NCBI GenBank assembly: GCA_022559985.1
Contig: JAFJTR010000076.1
Location: 1 to 64,000, forward strand
DNA: 64,000 bases
Reading direction: 5' to 3'
Origin: Parastagonospora avenae f. sp. tritici 18332-5
Taxonomy: Eukaryota > Ascomycota > Dothideomycetes > Pleosporales > Phaeosphaeriaceae
Position numbers and translations under genes: made by a program. Below are positions 11,386 through 21,779 of this stretch, piece after piece (the stretch's first letter is position 1; every line of letters starts with the position of its first letter). Below the pieces are notes generated by a model. That model worked only from the letters and a program-made list of their open reading frames with translations. It was not told the origin of the DNA and made no database searches.

Positions 11386-11550
11386 CCCAGGTATACCCAG
11401 TCTATGCGACCCAACCCTGACCCTGACCCAAAGTGGGGACAACCCAACCCCTACCCATCGTAAGTACCAAAAAGTTGGGTAGGGGTTGGGTTGGGGTTAG
11501 GGTCTTACGTAATCTGACCCAACCCTGACCCAACCCCTACCCATTTACCA
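11386..11550. repeat. hAT right subterminal array
   Basis: Arrays of GACCCAACCCTGACCC and the reverse-complement form GGGTTGGGGTTAGGGT flank the right terminus, mirroring 5741-5890. Confidence 0.75.
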
Positions 11551-11563
11551 GTCTAGGTTTTTC

Positions 11564-11816
11564 AGACTGCCGAGAAGGCTTCTTATCTATGACCGCCCGT
11601 GAACCCGAACGCACCGATCGAAACGCTCATCCGCGACGCCCTGGCACTTTCTACATTTGTCCGACGACCTGTGCAACAAGTCCAACCAATAAACATGCAT
11701 TGAAGGTCGACGATGTACGCAGAGAAGGGAATATCAGTGCGTAGATGCGGAGTAGATGTGTGACCCAAGGACATCAACTGTTCCCGAAATAATTCAAGCT
11801 TGCATTCATTCTAGAT
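11564..11816. other. Intergenic, nothing recognised
   Basis: Starts with GGTTTTTC, the right target duplication of the hAT element. No gene seen. Confidence 0.4.
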
Positions 11817-12382
11817 CTAGTCACAGATGCCATCATGCCGCTCGTTGTGCCCGGTCTTGTTCTGGTGACAGAGAGTCTCAACACAAGCCAGCTCGCTCTC
11901 CCTTGACAGCGTGTCTGGCTGGCCACTTCCCCCCGATATGACCATGATATCGACAGCCACGCCTTCGACGTTGGCACATTTCCTGCAGATGTAAGATCCT
12001 GTGCATAGATCGTCCTATAAATACTCACCACTCTAATGCGGCTGCGCCGTTTGGTGCGCTTTCAGGAATCCGAAACTTGGCTATCTGGTCGCCTGCGCAG
12101 TTCTTCGGTCGCGCAAGGGCAGAAATAGGCAAGAATGTGTCGTTCTGGAAAGTGAGAGTTCCCTGACAGGTCGCGTTTCGAGAGTTGAAGAGTCTGGATG
12201 ACGGTGAGCTACGTCTTACGGTTGAACAGAGATGGCGAGGGTTCACTGGTAATACAAGTCGTGGCCAGCTTTCACCTGGGCAACAGGACTAGTCAGGACA
12301 GGTAGTGGTTGATCGAATGGAACTAGTTGAGCTGTGGCCAGCCCAGCGAAGAGCGACAGACTCTGGAGAAGCTTTGACATTA
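11817..12382 (-). CDS. Probable small secreted cysteine-containing protein
   Basis: ATG at 12382 opens a clear signal peptide (MSKLLQSLSLFAGLATAQ) followed by a short mature start. A middle exon around 12025-12200 encodes a Cys-containing stretch (NATCQGTLTFQNDTF ... NCAGDQIAKF), and after a GTGAGT intron near 12025 a last exon encodes ICRKCANVEGVAVDIM and ends at the TAG at 11817. Exon 1-2 splice sites could not be fixed: the obvious donor CAG|GTGAAA does not keep frame with the first acceptor. Role unknown; secretion is predicted only. Codon use is typical and no homologue is recognised. Confidence 0.5.
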
Positions 12383-12503
12383 TGAATGTTAGATGCAAAT
12401 GCTTCTATGAAAGTAGTTGATAAGGCACGCTGGAACGAAGGTCTTTGCAAATTTGTTTTATAGTTGCTAGGTACTACAGAGCTGATACCGTTGTTCGTCT
12501 TAC

Positions 12504-13109
12504 GTGAAAGGTACCCATAATCTGTGGCTAGGCTCAGTACACAGTTACCGTCTCCGGTTTTCAGACGGCCCCGTTTCGTGTTCTATCGTACAACACCAGG
12601 GCATAAATGCAATACGGCTGGCCTTCGAGTGTCTTCGCAAAATGTATCCCAGCTATCCACAGCATCGGCGTCACAGCGGCCTGTCAGTTCGATTCTCCGT
12701 TCCTAATCAGAACATCGTAAAGAGAATCTTGGACGATAGCTTCGATGAAGAGAACCTACGAGTCAGAGCTGCCGCAAACGTCCTTTTCCCTCATATTGAT
12801 AAATTATCCAATCTAATGTCTCGCCATCGTATTCAAATCGAGACAATTAGTCCCAACCAGCTCGGCGTCACGCTTTTCCTTCCGCCACCACCGTGTCCCC
12901 CACCTAAATCGAAGATGTTCTCAAAATTGAAGCGCATGGTGACCCGTAGACCCGAGATAGATAGTACAGAGGAACCTTATGCATTGACTCAACTTGGGCA
13001 AAACGTCAGTGACTCGGCCGGAGTAGAGAGCGAGTGGATGACTTTATATCAGTACATTCCACTCGAACAACAAGACGTATGCATGCTTACGTCAGTAACA
13101 TGTACATAG
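12504..13109 (+). CDS. Hypothetical protein, partial 5' end
   Basis: An open frame of about 200 codons with a proline-rich segment (LPPPPCPPP) and a basic run after it. The frame opens at GTG, not ATG; the first internal ATG is near 12643, so an upstream exon is likely. A GTATGC donor near the 3' end suggests the last codons are intronic. No domain recognised. Confidence 0.35.
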   Translation: MKGTHNLWLGSVHSYRLRFSDGPVSCSIVQHQGINAIRLAFECLRKMYPSYPQHRRHSGLSVRFSVPNQNIVKRILDDSFDEENLRVRAAANVLFPHIDKLSNLMSRHRIQIETISPNQLGVTLFLPPPPCPPPKSKMFSKLKRMVTRRPEIDSTEEPYALTQLGQNVSDSAGVESEWMTLYQYIPLEQQDVCMLTSVTCT

Positions 13110-13415
13110 ACAAACCCGAACCGCAGCGCGTAATGTTACGTCATATTCAATTGATACTCTGATCGTGCAGGTGTAAGATCCGACCGCTCTGTGCTTGTTC
13201 CATACGGCGCAAGTCGCTTTCCTATTGACCACGTGCATCAGAACGGTAACCAAACAAGGACTCTGTGCATTGAGTCTTTCCATCCATTCCACATCACCAG
13301 ACACACCAAATGTTAGCAGCCATGCATTATAATCTTTTATGATATCGTGCTTCATACATTTCGCAAATTGATTTTTGATCTATCGTCCTCTGGGAAGTCC
13401 TTACTCTCTAGTCTG
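13110..13415. other. Intergenic
   Basis: No gene recognised; should contain the promoter of the split deoxyribosyltransferase-like gene. Confidence 0.35.
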
Positions 13416-13457
13416 ATGGCGGAGCAGAATAACGATGAAGTCAAGAAAACTGATCTA
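13416..13457 (+). pseudogene. 5' fragment of deoxyribosyltransferase-like gene, cut by element A
   Basis: Fourteen codons beginning ATGGCGGAG. The fragment ends exactly at the left TA duplication (13456-13457) of element A; the rest of the gene resumes in the same frame at 19643. Confidence 0.75.
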
Positions 13458-13856
13458 ATGTCAATCCCTACGTGCCGGGACGCCCGGTGTAATGGGACAC
13501 TTTTTTTTCCGGACGATCGGATTACCTGCAACATCCTCGAAAATAGATAAGCGTAATTTGCATCTATTCTGCACATCTTATTTTCCCAGCACATTAGCCT
13601 CCGACGCCAAAAACCGGGTGGTTAGTCATGCTATCGCTCATTCTCTTAGTGCTGTTATCTGACTCTTCTCTATTAACCCCCTGTTCGTTGGCGATAATAG
13701 ATATTAGTGAGGAGCTCGGTGGGTTAGAAAAAAAACTGAGATGGTAAAGTTCAAGAATGCAGCCTTAAAAGGTCAACTTAAGGTGAGGAGTACGCATATC
13801 GGCAGTTTCTCCGCGCTGGCGTCAACATCGCCAAAACGCGTCGGACCGGCCGTGCG
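13458..13856 (+). repeat. Element A left terminal inverted repeat
   Basis: Matches the reverse complement of 19241-19640 over about 400 bp with scattered differences, including the terminal GTCAATCC block, CCGGA, CGCTCATTCT, CCCCCTGTTCGTT and GGCCGTGCG. Confidence 0.85.
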
Positions 13857-14340
13857 TCTTTAGCGACATTTAGGGGAAGTAGCGTGCTGAGATGTCTGCG
13901 AGGTGCTGCGCGCTGTGGCTGAGAGCTGCGGCTCCCACTACTCACGTGGCCTTAGATTAGCTCTTATTCCCGGGCCGTGCAGGCAGCCGTTTTCTGTTTC
14001 CCCAGTCGTGCTCGCCCCCGTCGCACAGAGCCAGGCGAGACGCCATAACGACAACCTTTGTAAATCTGCTCTGTTTGCTGGCATCTTACCTACTTGTGCA
14101 CTCTTCTAACACGAGTTCACAAGACAAACACCGCCTCAGCGCAGACGGTGAGGCGAGGTAGCGCAGGACGCTGGGCAGTCAGCAGCACCTTCAGCCTGGT
14201 TGCATGCACTGACCCGCCAGGCTGCCTTCCATACTTCGTCGTAAACATGTTATTCCACTCTTGCTAACACCTTACTCTCACTACCACGAAAGCCGTTCAT
14301 ACCTCTACTTCCTCCGACTAAACTCCAAACTGCAAGCGCT

Positions 14341-17300
14341 ATGCGGCTTCTCCATTTCGACGCGCTGGGCAAACTGATCTTGACAGACTTTCGCGGTAAG
14401 CCGATCCCGCCCTACGCTATCCTATCGCACCGATGGAGCAACTCCGAGATCCTCATCGAAGACATATCGAATGGAAACTACAAAGAAAGAGAAGAAGGCT
14501 CTAAAAAGCTATGGTTCTGTGTCGAACAGGCGGCTCAGGATGGGCTGCAGTACTCCTGGATCGACACGTGCTGCATCGACAGATGGGACAACAACGAACG
14601 CTCGAAGGCGATCAACTCGATGTTCCAGTGGTACAAGAACGCGAAGCAATGCTACGTCTTTCTGTCGGATGTCTCGCTATCCGCTACGACGGAGACGACC
14701 CAACGCAGCGACTGGGAGGCGTCGTTCTGTGCAAGCGCATGGTTTAGTCGAGGATGGACGCTCCAAGAATTGATCGCGCCAGCATGCGTCGAGTTCTACT
14801 CGCGTGAAGGACAGCACATAGGCAATAAAGCGGCACTTAGTCGACTACTACACGGTATTACCGGCATCCCGCTCGCGGCACTGCGCAACTGTCCTCTAGA
14901 CCAGTTCAGCATCTCTGAACGGATGAAGTGGGCTGAGAAACGCACAACAACCGAAGAAGAAGACATCGTATACTGCCTGCTTGGACTTCTTGGCATCTCA
15001 ATGCCGGCCACGTATGGCGAAGGGCAGGAGAATACACGAAGGAGATTGCAGGCTGAAATAGAGGCAACTGGCAGCGCACCGTCGATCATTCCATTCTTAC
15101 GGGACAAGTCTTTTATAGGCCGCGAACCACAACTTGCCGAACTTCAAGCGAAGCTCTTTAGCGATCAGCAGACCACTACCACGCTAGCAATAGTCGGACG
15201 GGGCGGTATAGGCAAGTCACAGCTCGCACTCGAGGTAGCACACAGAACGAGACTGAACAACAAGAATTGTTCGGTCTTTTGGATGGATGCAAGCGATAAA
15301 GACAGCCTCTACCAGTCGTATGCGAGCGTTGCGCAGAAGCTCAGCATTCCTGGTTGTGACGATGACCAGGCAGACATAAAGCAGGTCGTAAAGCGTTGTG
15401 TGGCGGAGGTGAGCACGCGGCAGTGCTTATTGATCTTTGACAACGCCGGTGGCACCACTGTACGGCCTAGTGGCTCATTGTTTACAAGCGAAGCTGCAGA
15501 CTTAGTCGACTTTCTGCCGCACTCTAAGCTGTGTTCTGTCATCTTTACAACAACGGAGAGCGATACGGCAGAGGCGTTTGCTCTACAGAACGTCACAGCG
15601 CTGCATGAGCTAGCGCCAGACACGGCGCTAAGGATGCTACAAAACCGCTTGACAACGCCGCTTTCGAACGCCGAGCAGCAGAACGTCATGCACTTGTTAG
15701 AAGAGCTATCGTATTTGCCTCTAGCCATCGCGCAAGCAGCAGCGTGCATGAACGCCAGTAGTATGACGGTGCAGCAGTACCAAGCACAGCTAGCCGAGCA
15801 CCAACAAGCACCTCTCGACTACAGCGAGGACCCGTCTAATAAGCTGCAGGAATCTAGTCTGAGAAACACTGTAGCCGCTACACTATCTCTCTCCCTGAGC
15901 CAGGTCCGCCAAATCAGTGCAGTCGCTGCAGATTATCTTTTCCTTGCTGCATGCGTAGATCAAAAGGACATCCTGCTCGATCTTCTAGAGGCAGCTTCGC
16001 CACAGGCCCGTGAAGACGCCATTAAGGTACTTGACAGGTATGCGCTCGTCACTAGGCGACCTGCCGAGTCAGCACTCGATGTTCACCGCCTCGTCCATTA
16101 TGCGCTGCAAAAGAGCCTGCAGGTGCAGGGACGACTCCAAGAATGGACTCAACGCACAACCACACAGCTACTTCAGGTATTTCCAAACCATGATCACGGC
16201 AACAGAAGCAAATGGAGGCGACTGCTCCCACACGCACAGTACGTTCTATCGCAAAGTCAGAAGGAAGACGACGACGAGAGATGTAATCTTGCACAGAAAT
16301 GTGCCATGGCTTTGTACATAGATGGTCAATACAATGGAGCCGAAGAGCTGCAGGTGCAAGTGATGCAGACGAGGAAGAGAGTGCTTGGNNNNNNNNNNNN
16401 NNNNNNNNNNNNNNNNNNNNNNNNNNNNNNNNNNNNNNNNNNNNNNNNNNNNNNNNNNNNNNNNNNNNNNNNNNNNNNNNNNNNNNNNNNNNNNNNNNNN
16501 NNNNNNNNNNNNNNNNNNNNNNNNNNNNNNNNNNNNNNNNNNNNNNNNNNNNNNNNNNNNNNNNNNNNNNNNNNNNNNNNNNNNNNNNNNNNNNNNNNNN
16601 NNNNNNNNNNNNNNNNNNNNNNNNNNNNNNNNNNNNNNNNNNNNNNNNNNNNNNNNNNNNNNNNNNNNNNNNNNNNNNNNNNNNNNNNNNNNNNNNNNNN
16701 NNNNNNNNNNNNNNNNNNNNNNNNNNNNNNNNNNNNNNNNNNNNNNNNNNNNNNNNNNNNNNNNNNNNNNNNNNNNNNNNNNNNNNNNNNNNNNNNNNNN
16801 NNNNNNNNNNNNNNNNNNNNNNNNNNNNNNNNNNNNNNNNNNNNNNNNNNNNNNNNNNNNNNNNNNNNNNNNNNNNNNNNNNNNNNNNNNNNNNNNNNNN
16901 NNNNNNNNNNNNNNNNNNNNNNNNNNNNNNNNNNNNNNNNNNNNNNNNNNNNNNNNNNNNNNNNNNNNNNNNNNNNNNNNNNNNNNNNNNNNNNNNNNNN
17001 NNNNNNNNNNNNNNNNNNNNNNNNNNNNNNNNNNNNNNNNNNNNNNNNNNNNNNNNNNNNNNNNNNNNNNNNNNNNNNNNNNNNNNNNNNNNNNNNNAGC
17101 ATCCTGACACGCTGACTAGCATGAGCAACCTGGCGTTGACATACGAGAGCCAAGGGCGATGGAAAGAGGCTGAAGAGCTGCAGGTGCAAGTGATGCAGAG
17201 TGAAAAGAGAGTGCTTGGCGACGAGCATCCTGACACGCTGACTAGCATGAGCAACCTGGCGTTGACATACGAGAGCCAAGGGCGATGGAAAGAGGCTGAA

Positions 17301-17555
17301 GAGCTGCAGGTGCAAGTGATGCAGACGAGGAAGAGAGTGCTTGGCGACGAGCATCCCGACACGCTGACTAGCATGAACAACCTTGCCCATACGTTAGATT
17401 TACAGTCTCGTCACAAGGAGGCTCTTGCCTTGATGGATCTATGCTTCCAGTCATGTCAGAAAGTTCTTGGCGAGCAACACCCCGCTACACAATCGTCGCA
17501 AAGAGCATTAAATAGCTGGCGAGATAAAGCACGCGAAGTGTTATCACGAAGCTAA
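14341..17555 (+). CDS. HET-NB-ARC-TPR NOD-like receptor (interrupted by assembly gap)
   Basis: NLR with an N-terminal HET domain (AILSHRWS 26-33, WIDTCCID 73-80, RGWTLQELIAP about 137-147), linker FIGRE near 258, NB-ARC with P-loop GRGGIGKS (286-293) and Walker B LLIFDNAG, then C-terminal tetratricopeptide repeats. The TPR array consists of near-identical 42-residue units (ALTYESQGRWKEAEELQVQV), two of them readable at 17098-17350 before a degenerate last unit. 709 N at 16389-17097 lie inside the array, and the frame differs by one base on the two sides, so the gap length is not exact. No introns seen. The whole gene lies inside transposon element A. Expected role: ligand-triggered HET-mediated cell death, by family. 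Confidence 0.9.
16389..17097. other. Assembly gap in TPR repeat array
   Basis: 709 N. Flanks are both TPR repeat units (126 nt), so the gap is a collapsed or unresolved repeat. Confidence 0.97.
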
Positions 17556-17722
17556 CGAATTAGTTGACAGGAATGTATTCTATAACTTTACTTAGTCCTA
17601 CAAGGAGACTGCATGCACGAAGCAGGTCCGCAGCGCGACACTTAGGGATAGAAGTTGAGCACGATACGCTAACATGACCGGGAATAAGATATATCCGAGG
17701 CTGAAGTGGCTCTTGTGGGACC

Positions 17723-19139
17723 GGGAAAGTCGGAAATAAGCTCGGGCCTCCAAACCATCAAACCAACACAACTTTATACCAAAATACACTCAAAACGCAC
17801 CCAATTTACGTGTATATTAGTACTCGCTTATGCTATCACAATGCCAAAAGAGCCAAAACGACGTTTACGATCGCGTTTTTCAACCCCACCCACCGAGTTG
17901 ATGCGCAGCGACGATGCGCCGCGTCAACTAGAGACCCCCAACGCTCCGCCATTATTGCAGTATTTTATTTCCGCGAGCAGAAGAAGATTCCGTGCAATCT
18001 AGACGACTTTACTAGCATTTTCCGCCTGCCCAAGTCTACTGTAAACGACGTTCTCTCCACCAAACGATGCCGCCGACTGCAGCATTCTGACATCGCGCAT
18101 GACCCCCGCGGCGGTCTCCGTCAACTCAGCAACTCTGAGGCTAACGCTATAGCTTCATATATAGATGAAGCACCTTTCAAAGAGAAGGCAGACCCATGGC
18201 AGGACCTTACTGAGCGCGCTGGTGTCGTGAAGGAGTACACTGCGAAGGGGAAGGAGAATGTTCAATACAATGGTCAGGTTATCCAGCGTCGGGTAACTGA
18301 GCTGACTGGTATGAAGACACACCGAGCAGTGGTAAAGGAGAAGCATACACCGAGTCAAATCACAGCCAAGATAACGTACGCTGAGCTCCAGCTGCGCGTC
18401 CGGCCCACTAAGTATGAGTGGAGAGTCGTACTTTGGTGTGATGAGCTGCACTTTTCCACCGGCCCCCCATACCAGAAGGATGTCAAACGCATGCCTGGCG
18501 ACGCTGCCCGCTACGATCCACGCAACATACAGTATGACAAAGACCATAAACCCGACCCTGAAGACCTTCAGCACTTCCATTTATACTGTGTACTTGGCTA
18601 CAACTTTGCCTGGTGCATGCCATACGATAGTGGTAATAGCAATGGCAAGATGAATACACATACCTACACCACTGTGATCCTCCCCGCACTAAAGTCCTAT
18701 ATACTACAGCGTGGAGGAGAGTATATACTATGGCAAGATTGTGATTCTGCTCATATCTCAAGAGCTACACTTAAGTGGATGGATAGCAATGGCATGCCGT
18801 ACATAAACTCATCACCAAAGTCACCAGATATGAGCATTATGGAGACCTGGGTGAGTCCACTCAGGAGGCGCTTTTTTGAGCGTCGGGTAGCCTCTCTACA
18901 GGCAGGAATTGATCGCTTTTACACTGTATGGAAGAAACTTGATCCTAAGAAGATAAACAAGACTATAGACAACTACCCACACCGCCTACGAGCACTCAGA
19001 GATGTATATAAAGGCAGAGCAACGAAATATTGAGAATCTACAGTCATTTTGAGCATTTCAGCGATGCAAAAAGTCGATTTTCAGGAGAGAAAATGGGGGT
19101 GCTGCATTTGGGTGGTGCGTGCTTATTTCCGACTTTCCC
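17723..19139 (+). mobile_element. Nested Tc1/mariner-like element inside element A
   Basis: A perfect 19-bp inverted repeat, GGGAAAGTCGGAAATAAGC at 17723-17741 and its complement at 19121-19139, brackets a DDE transposase. A TA lies a few bases outside the right end (19144), but no matching TA is evident at the left, so the outer boundary is approximate. Confidence 0.8.
17810..19033 (+). CDS. Tc1/IS630-type DDE transposase
   Basis: About 400 residues of a Tc1-like transposase. An N-terminal helix-turn-helix region (FRLPKSTVNDVL) precedes the catalytic domain with WCDELHFS, LWQDCDSAHIS and SSPKSPDMSIMETW as the three acidic positions. The long frame opens without an ATG near 17810; an ATG at 17841 begins a Lys/Arg-rich stretch (MPKEPKRRLRSRF) in another frame, so the 5' end holds either a one-base frameshift or an unrecognised intron. 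Otherwise intact to the stop at 19033. It is nested in element A and unrelated to the A-C termini, so it probably moved in later. Confidence 0.8.
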   Translation: MYISTRLCYHNAKRAKTTFTIAFFNPTHRVDAQRRCAASTRDPQRSAIIAVFYFREQKKIPCNLDDFTSIFRLPKSTVNDVLSTKRCRRLQHSDIAHDPRGGLRQLSNSEANAIASYIDEAPFKEKADPWQDLTERAGVVKEYTAKGKENVQYNGQVIQRRVTELTGMKTHRAVVKEKHTPSQITAKITYAELQLRVRPTKYEWRVVLWCDELHFSTGPPYQKDVKRMPGDAARYDPRNIQYDKDHKPDPEDLQHFHLYCVLGYNFAWCMPYDSGNSNGKMNTHTYTTVILPALKSYILQRGGEYILWQDCDSAHISRATLKWMDSNGMPYINSSPKSPDMSIMETWVSPLRRRFFERRVASLQAGIDRFYTVWKKLDPKKINKTIDNYPHRLRALRDVYKGRATKY

Positions 19140-19240
19140 AGTTTACCGAGAGGCCGCAGTCCTTAGCCACAGCACGCACTGCTCCACGTAAATATTTTAG
19201 CACGCTACTGCGAGCTGCCGCGTGCTAAGAGCGGCCAGCA

Positions 19241-19640
19241 GCGCACGGCCGGTCAGACGCGTTCTGACGATCTTGTCGCCAGCGCGGAGAAACTCCCGGG
19301 ATGCGCACTCCTCACCTTAAGTTAATCTTGCAAGGCCGTAGTCTTGGACTTTACTATCTCGATTTCGTTTCTGACCCACCGAGCTACTTACTAGCATCTG
19401 TTGTCGCTAACGAACAGGGGGGTGATGGAGGAGAGTTAGTCGACGGCACTGACAGAATGAGCGACAGCATGATCAACGATCTACTTTTTACCAGCGGAGG
19501 CTGATATGCTTAGAGAATAGGAGATGCAAAATAGATGCGCATCATGGTTATCTATATTTGAGGACGTTGCAGGCAATCCGAGCATCCGGAAGAAAAGACG
19601 TCCCGTCACACCGTGCGTCCCGGCACGTAGGGATTGACGT
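19241..19640 (-). repeat. Element A right terminal inverted repeat
   Basis: Inverted partner of 13458-13856; ends ...GGATTGACGT followed by TA. Confidence 0.85.
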
Positions 19641-19642
19641 TA

Positions 19643-20224
19643 ATTACCCATAACACCCGAAATCCCCAAAATCCCAAGAGGCTACAGGCGCTGTCCACCG
19701 ACAAGCCTACCACCTTAGTCGGCAGCCTCGATGGTAATATGCTAGGCCCATACAACCAACTCGATCCCTGTCCAGCACCATGCGTGCCTCTTGCACACCG
19801 CAAGGATTTCAAACACTTCATCCCACCCTACGTACCCAACCACGGAAACTTCAGCCATTTCACAGCAGGTAGCATCGAAATGGGTGCTGCGGTACGATGG
19901 CAACAGTGCCTCGTCGAGCACCTCCAGGGCCTACTCATTATCATTACCAATCCACGACGCGGTCAGTGGGATCCCAGTGTGAATGCGAAGCGCGACGATG
20001 CCGCGTTCTCTCCGCAAATTGAGTGGGAACTCGAAGCGCTCACTCAAGCAGATGTGATTTGCTGCTTCTTCGACTGTGCGACCGTGTCGCCAATCACGCT
20101 CATGAAACTCGGTATTTGGTCGCACAGTGGCAAGGTTACTGTGTGTCGTGATCAGAGGTATTATGTGATGTTCTACATGTCTGAAACAGTCCAAGAATCG
20201 CTGGCCCTTCTTCTGCGTGAATAA
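19643..20224 (+). pseudogene. Nucleoside 2-deoxyribosyltransferase-like gene, 5' end displaced by element A
   Basis: 194 codons read ITHNTRNPQ ... to a stop at 20224. Family signatures: FTAGSIEMGAAVRWQ near the start of the fold, NPRRGQWDP, and the catalytic-type QIEWELEALTQADVICC followed by PITLMKLGIWS. The enzymes of this superfamily move deoxyribose between bases or hydrolyse nucleosides. The start codon and first 14 codons lie at 13416-13457; removing element A with one TA gives a continuous frame of 207 residues. As it stands the gene is split by 6.2 kb and should be non-functional. Its 3' end overlaps the convergent gene at 20173 by 52 bp. Confidence 0.8.
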
Positions 20225-20676
20225 GCTTGTATATCGGCAGTCGAGAATACGAGAAAGCTTTCTGTTCCTTCGTCCTCGTTACGTGGCTGTGATACTATGC
20301 GGACTTCCTGAAGATACGATATCCATTTCTGATGTAACTCCCGCAGATAGCCTAAGAACAGGGTTAAGCCATCTGAATGCGACATGGCTTCGAGGGCACT
20401 GACTTCCTCCGTGTTGGCTTTCCACGGCAGCCGGGAGAAGACCAAAGTATTACATCTAACTTCCAGACCCGCTGTCTCCATCCACAGCTGCCGATTGGCG
20501 TATTTAATTTGATTATACTCGGTTGGGCTATTTGTTGAAGTGTAGGACCCCGGTTTATGCCGTTCCCACTTTGCATCGACTGGTAAATATTGCAAGGGCT
20601 TTTCGTGTTGCAATGCGTAGCTGTATATGTCGTCGCGGAGTTCCCTTGGAAGATTAAGGAAATGGATGCTGCACAC
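20173..20676 (-). CDS. Small F-box/2EXR-like protein
   Basis: 167 residues from ATG 20676. It opens IHFLNLPRELRDDIYSYAL, the typical LPxELRxxIYxYAL start of fungal F-box-like/2EXR proteins, with no further recognised domain. F-box proteins recruit targets to SCF ubiquitin ligases; whether this short version does so is unknown. The length is shorter than usual for the family, so truncation is possible. Convergent overlap with the deoxyribosyltransferase-like gene. Confidence 0.6.
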   Translation of the reverse strand: MCSIHFLNLPRELRDDIYSYALQHEKPLQYLPVDAKWERHKPGSYTSTNSPTEYNQIKYANRQLWMETAGLEVRCNTLVFSRLPWKANTEEVSALEAMSHSDGLTLFLGYLRELHQKWISYLQEVRIVSQPRNEDEGTESFLVFSTADIQAYSRRRRASDSWTVSDM

Positions 20677-21779
20677 AATTAGTGAGGAGTTCTGTTGACA
20701 ATGTGTGCAGGTGAATACCGTGGGCGGACAGTGCTAGCTTCGTCAAGGGAAGGTGTAGAGATCTTGCTGTTCATTTCCGTATAGGCTTACACGTGTTACT
20801 ATATGGCAATTGGCTTTGTAGGATTGTGTGCGTCGCTGTGTAATGTATCGTAGTTGTGAAGCTCTGCGCGCGTCGCTGGCCAAAGCACTAACATACTGAG
20901 CTGCCCGGCGTAACCATGGTGCCGATGTTGTGCCGAGCCGGCACGCGTTTGTCGCGCATTCACCGCTGGTGTTCCCAACGTCTCACAACGTCCGGCCACA
21001 CTCACCTCTTATCACGACGTATTGCGTCTCGCCAGCCTCTGTGCATGCAATTTTCTTCGCGCAACCTCAGTCTCGCCGACATCCTCATCCAAGTCCGCAA
21101 CGCAGTGTTCGCAGTTTCCCCACCGATGTGAGAAGCAAGGGGTACTGGCGTCTGTGTCCGCTCTAGAGCAGATCAGGATTGAAGGCACCTCGAGTTCTGA
21201 ACATGTCGTGGACTTCTGACGCGCTGTGAGATGTTCTTGAAGCTCAGCTGCGGTCAGAATCGATGTATACGAAGATGTCATCTGGAGCCGAGCCGATATC
21301 GCCGTGAGGCACCCAGCGCCCAGCGCCTCGACCTTCGAACAGACGCCTCTGTCCATTAGCACGGGCATCCTCGCATGTTCGACCGAGCGCGGCAAACGAG
21401 CAGACGACGTACTGGGCTGGGAGGCTTGGATTCTGGCATACCTGATTGCACAGGCTGTGTTCGACACGGGCAGGGCAGGAAACAACTGCTCCGCCAGGCG
21501 GATAGCAGCTCGCGGGGCTGGCCAACCGGAGAGGAAAAATGATGCTTTGGACTGGCTCGCACCTCGAACGGACGAGTTGCGGGACCTGACGGACTCTCGT
21601 CGCGCAGTATCCATCCGGCATCGGCTGGCACTTCTTTTTAGCCTCCTTCGACACCTCTGTGCGCGGTGCCGGACTATATCGTCAGTTCAGTACACTGACG
21701 CTGCAACGGGTACACGAAAAGCATCGCCTGTTGCTCTTCAGAAGCATGGCTGTGTTCCATACATTTGGAATCATTTCTC
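20677..21779. other. No gene recognised
   Basis: GC-rich stretch with overlapping open frames on both strands, none with a recognisable domain. The last part may contain more of the decayed transporter that follows. Confidence 0.4.

Larger units (their letters stand above)
5698..11555 (-). mobile_element. Complete hAT transposon with histone H3 variant cargo
   Basis: A 5858-bp element flanked by a perfect 8-bp duplication GGTTTTTC (5690-5697 and 11556-11563), the hallmark length for hAT. Termini: left TAGGCTGGTAAATGGG, right (reverse complement) TAGACTGGTAAATGGG. Both ends carry G-rich subterminal arrays. Inside are a three-exon transposase (minus), an acidic auxiliary gene (minus, one nonsense codon) and a three-exon histone H3-like gene (plus). 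A TTATCACA-type motif recurs more than a dozen times, mainly inside introns. Confidence 0.93.
13458..19640 (+). mobile_element. Element A: long-TIR transposon carrying a HET-NB-ARC-TPR NLR
   Basis: A 6183-bp element (as assembled, with 709 N) bounded by inverted repeats of about 400 bp beginning AYGTCAATCCCTACGTGCCG, flanked by TA on both sides (13456-57, 19641-42). The same termini bound elements B and C. It carries the NLR gene 14341-17555 and a nested Tc1-like element, but no pogo transposase, so it is presumably mobilised in trans. Excision of 13458-19642 rejoins the flanking gene in frame. Confidence 0.88.
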
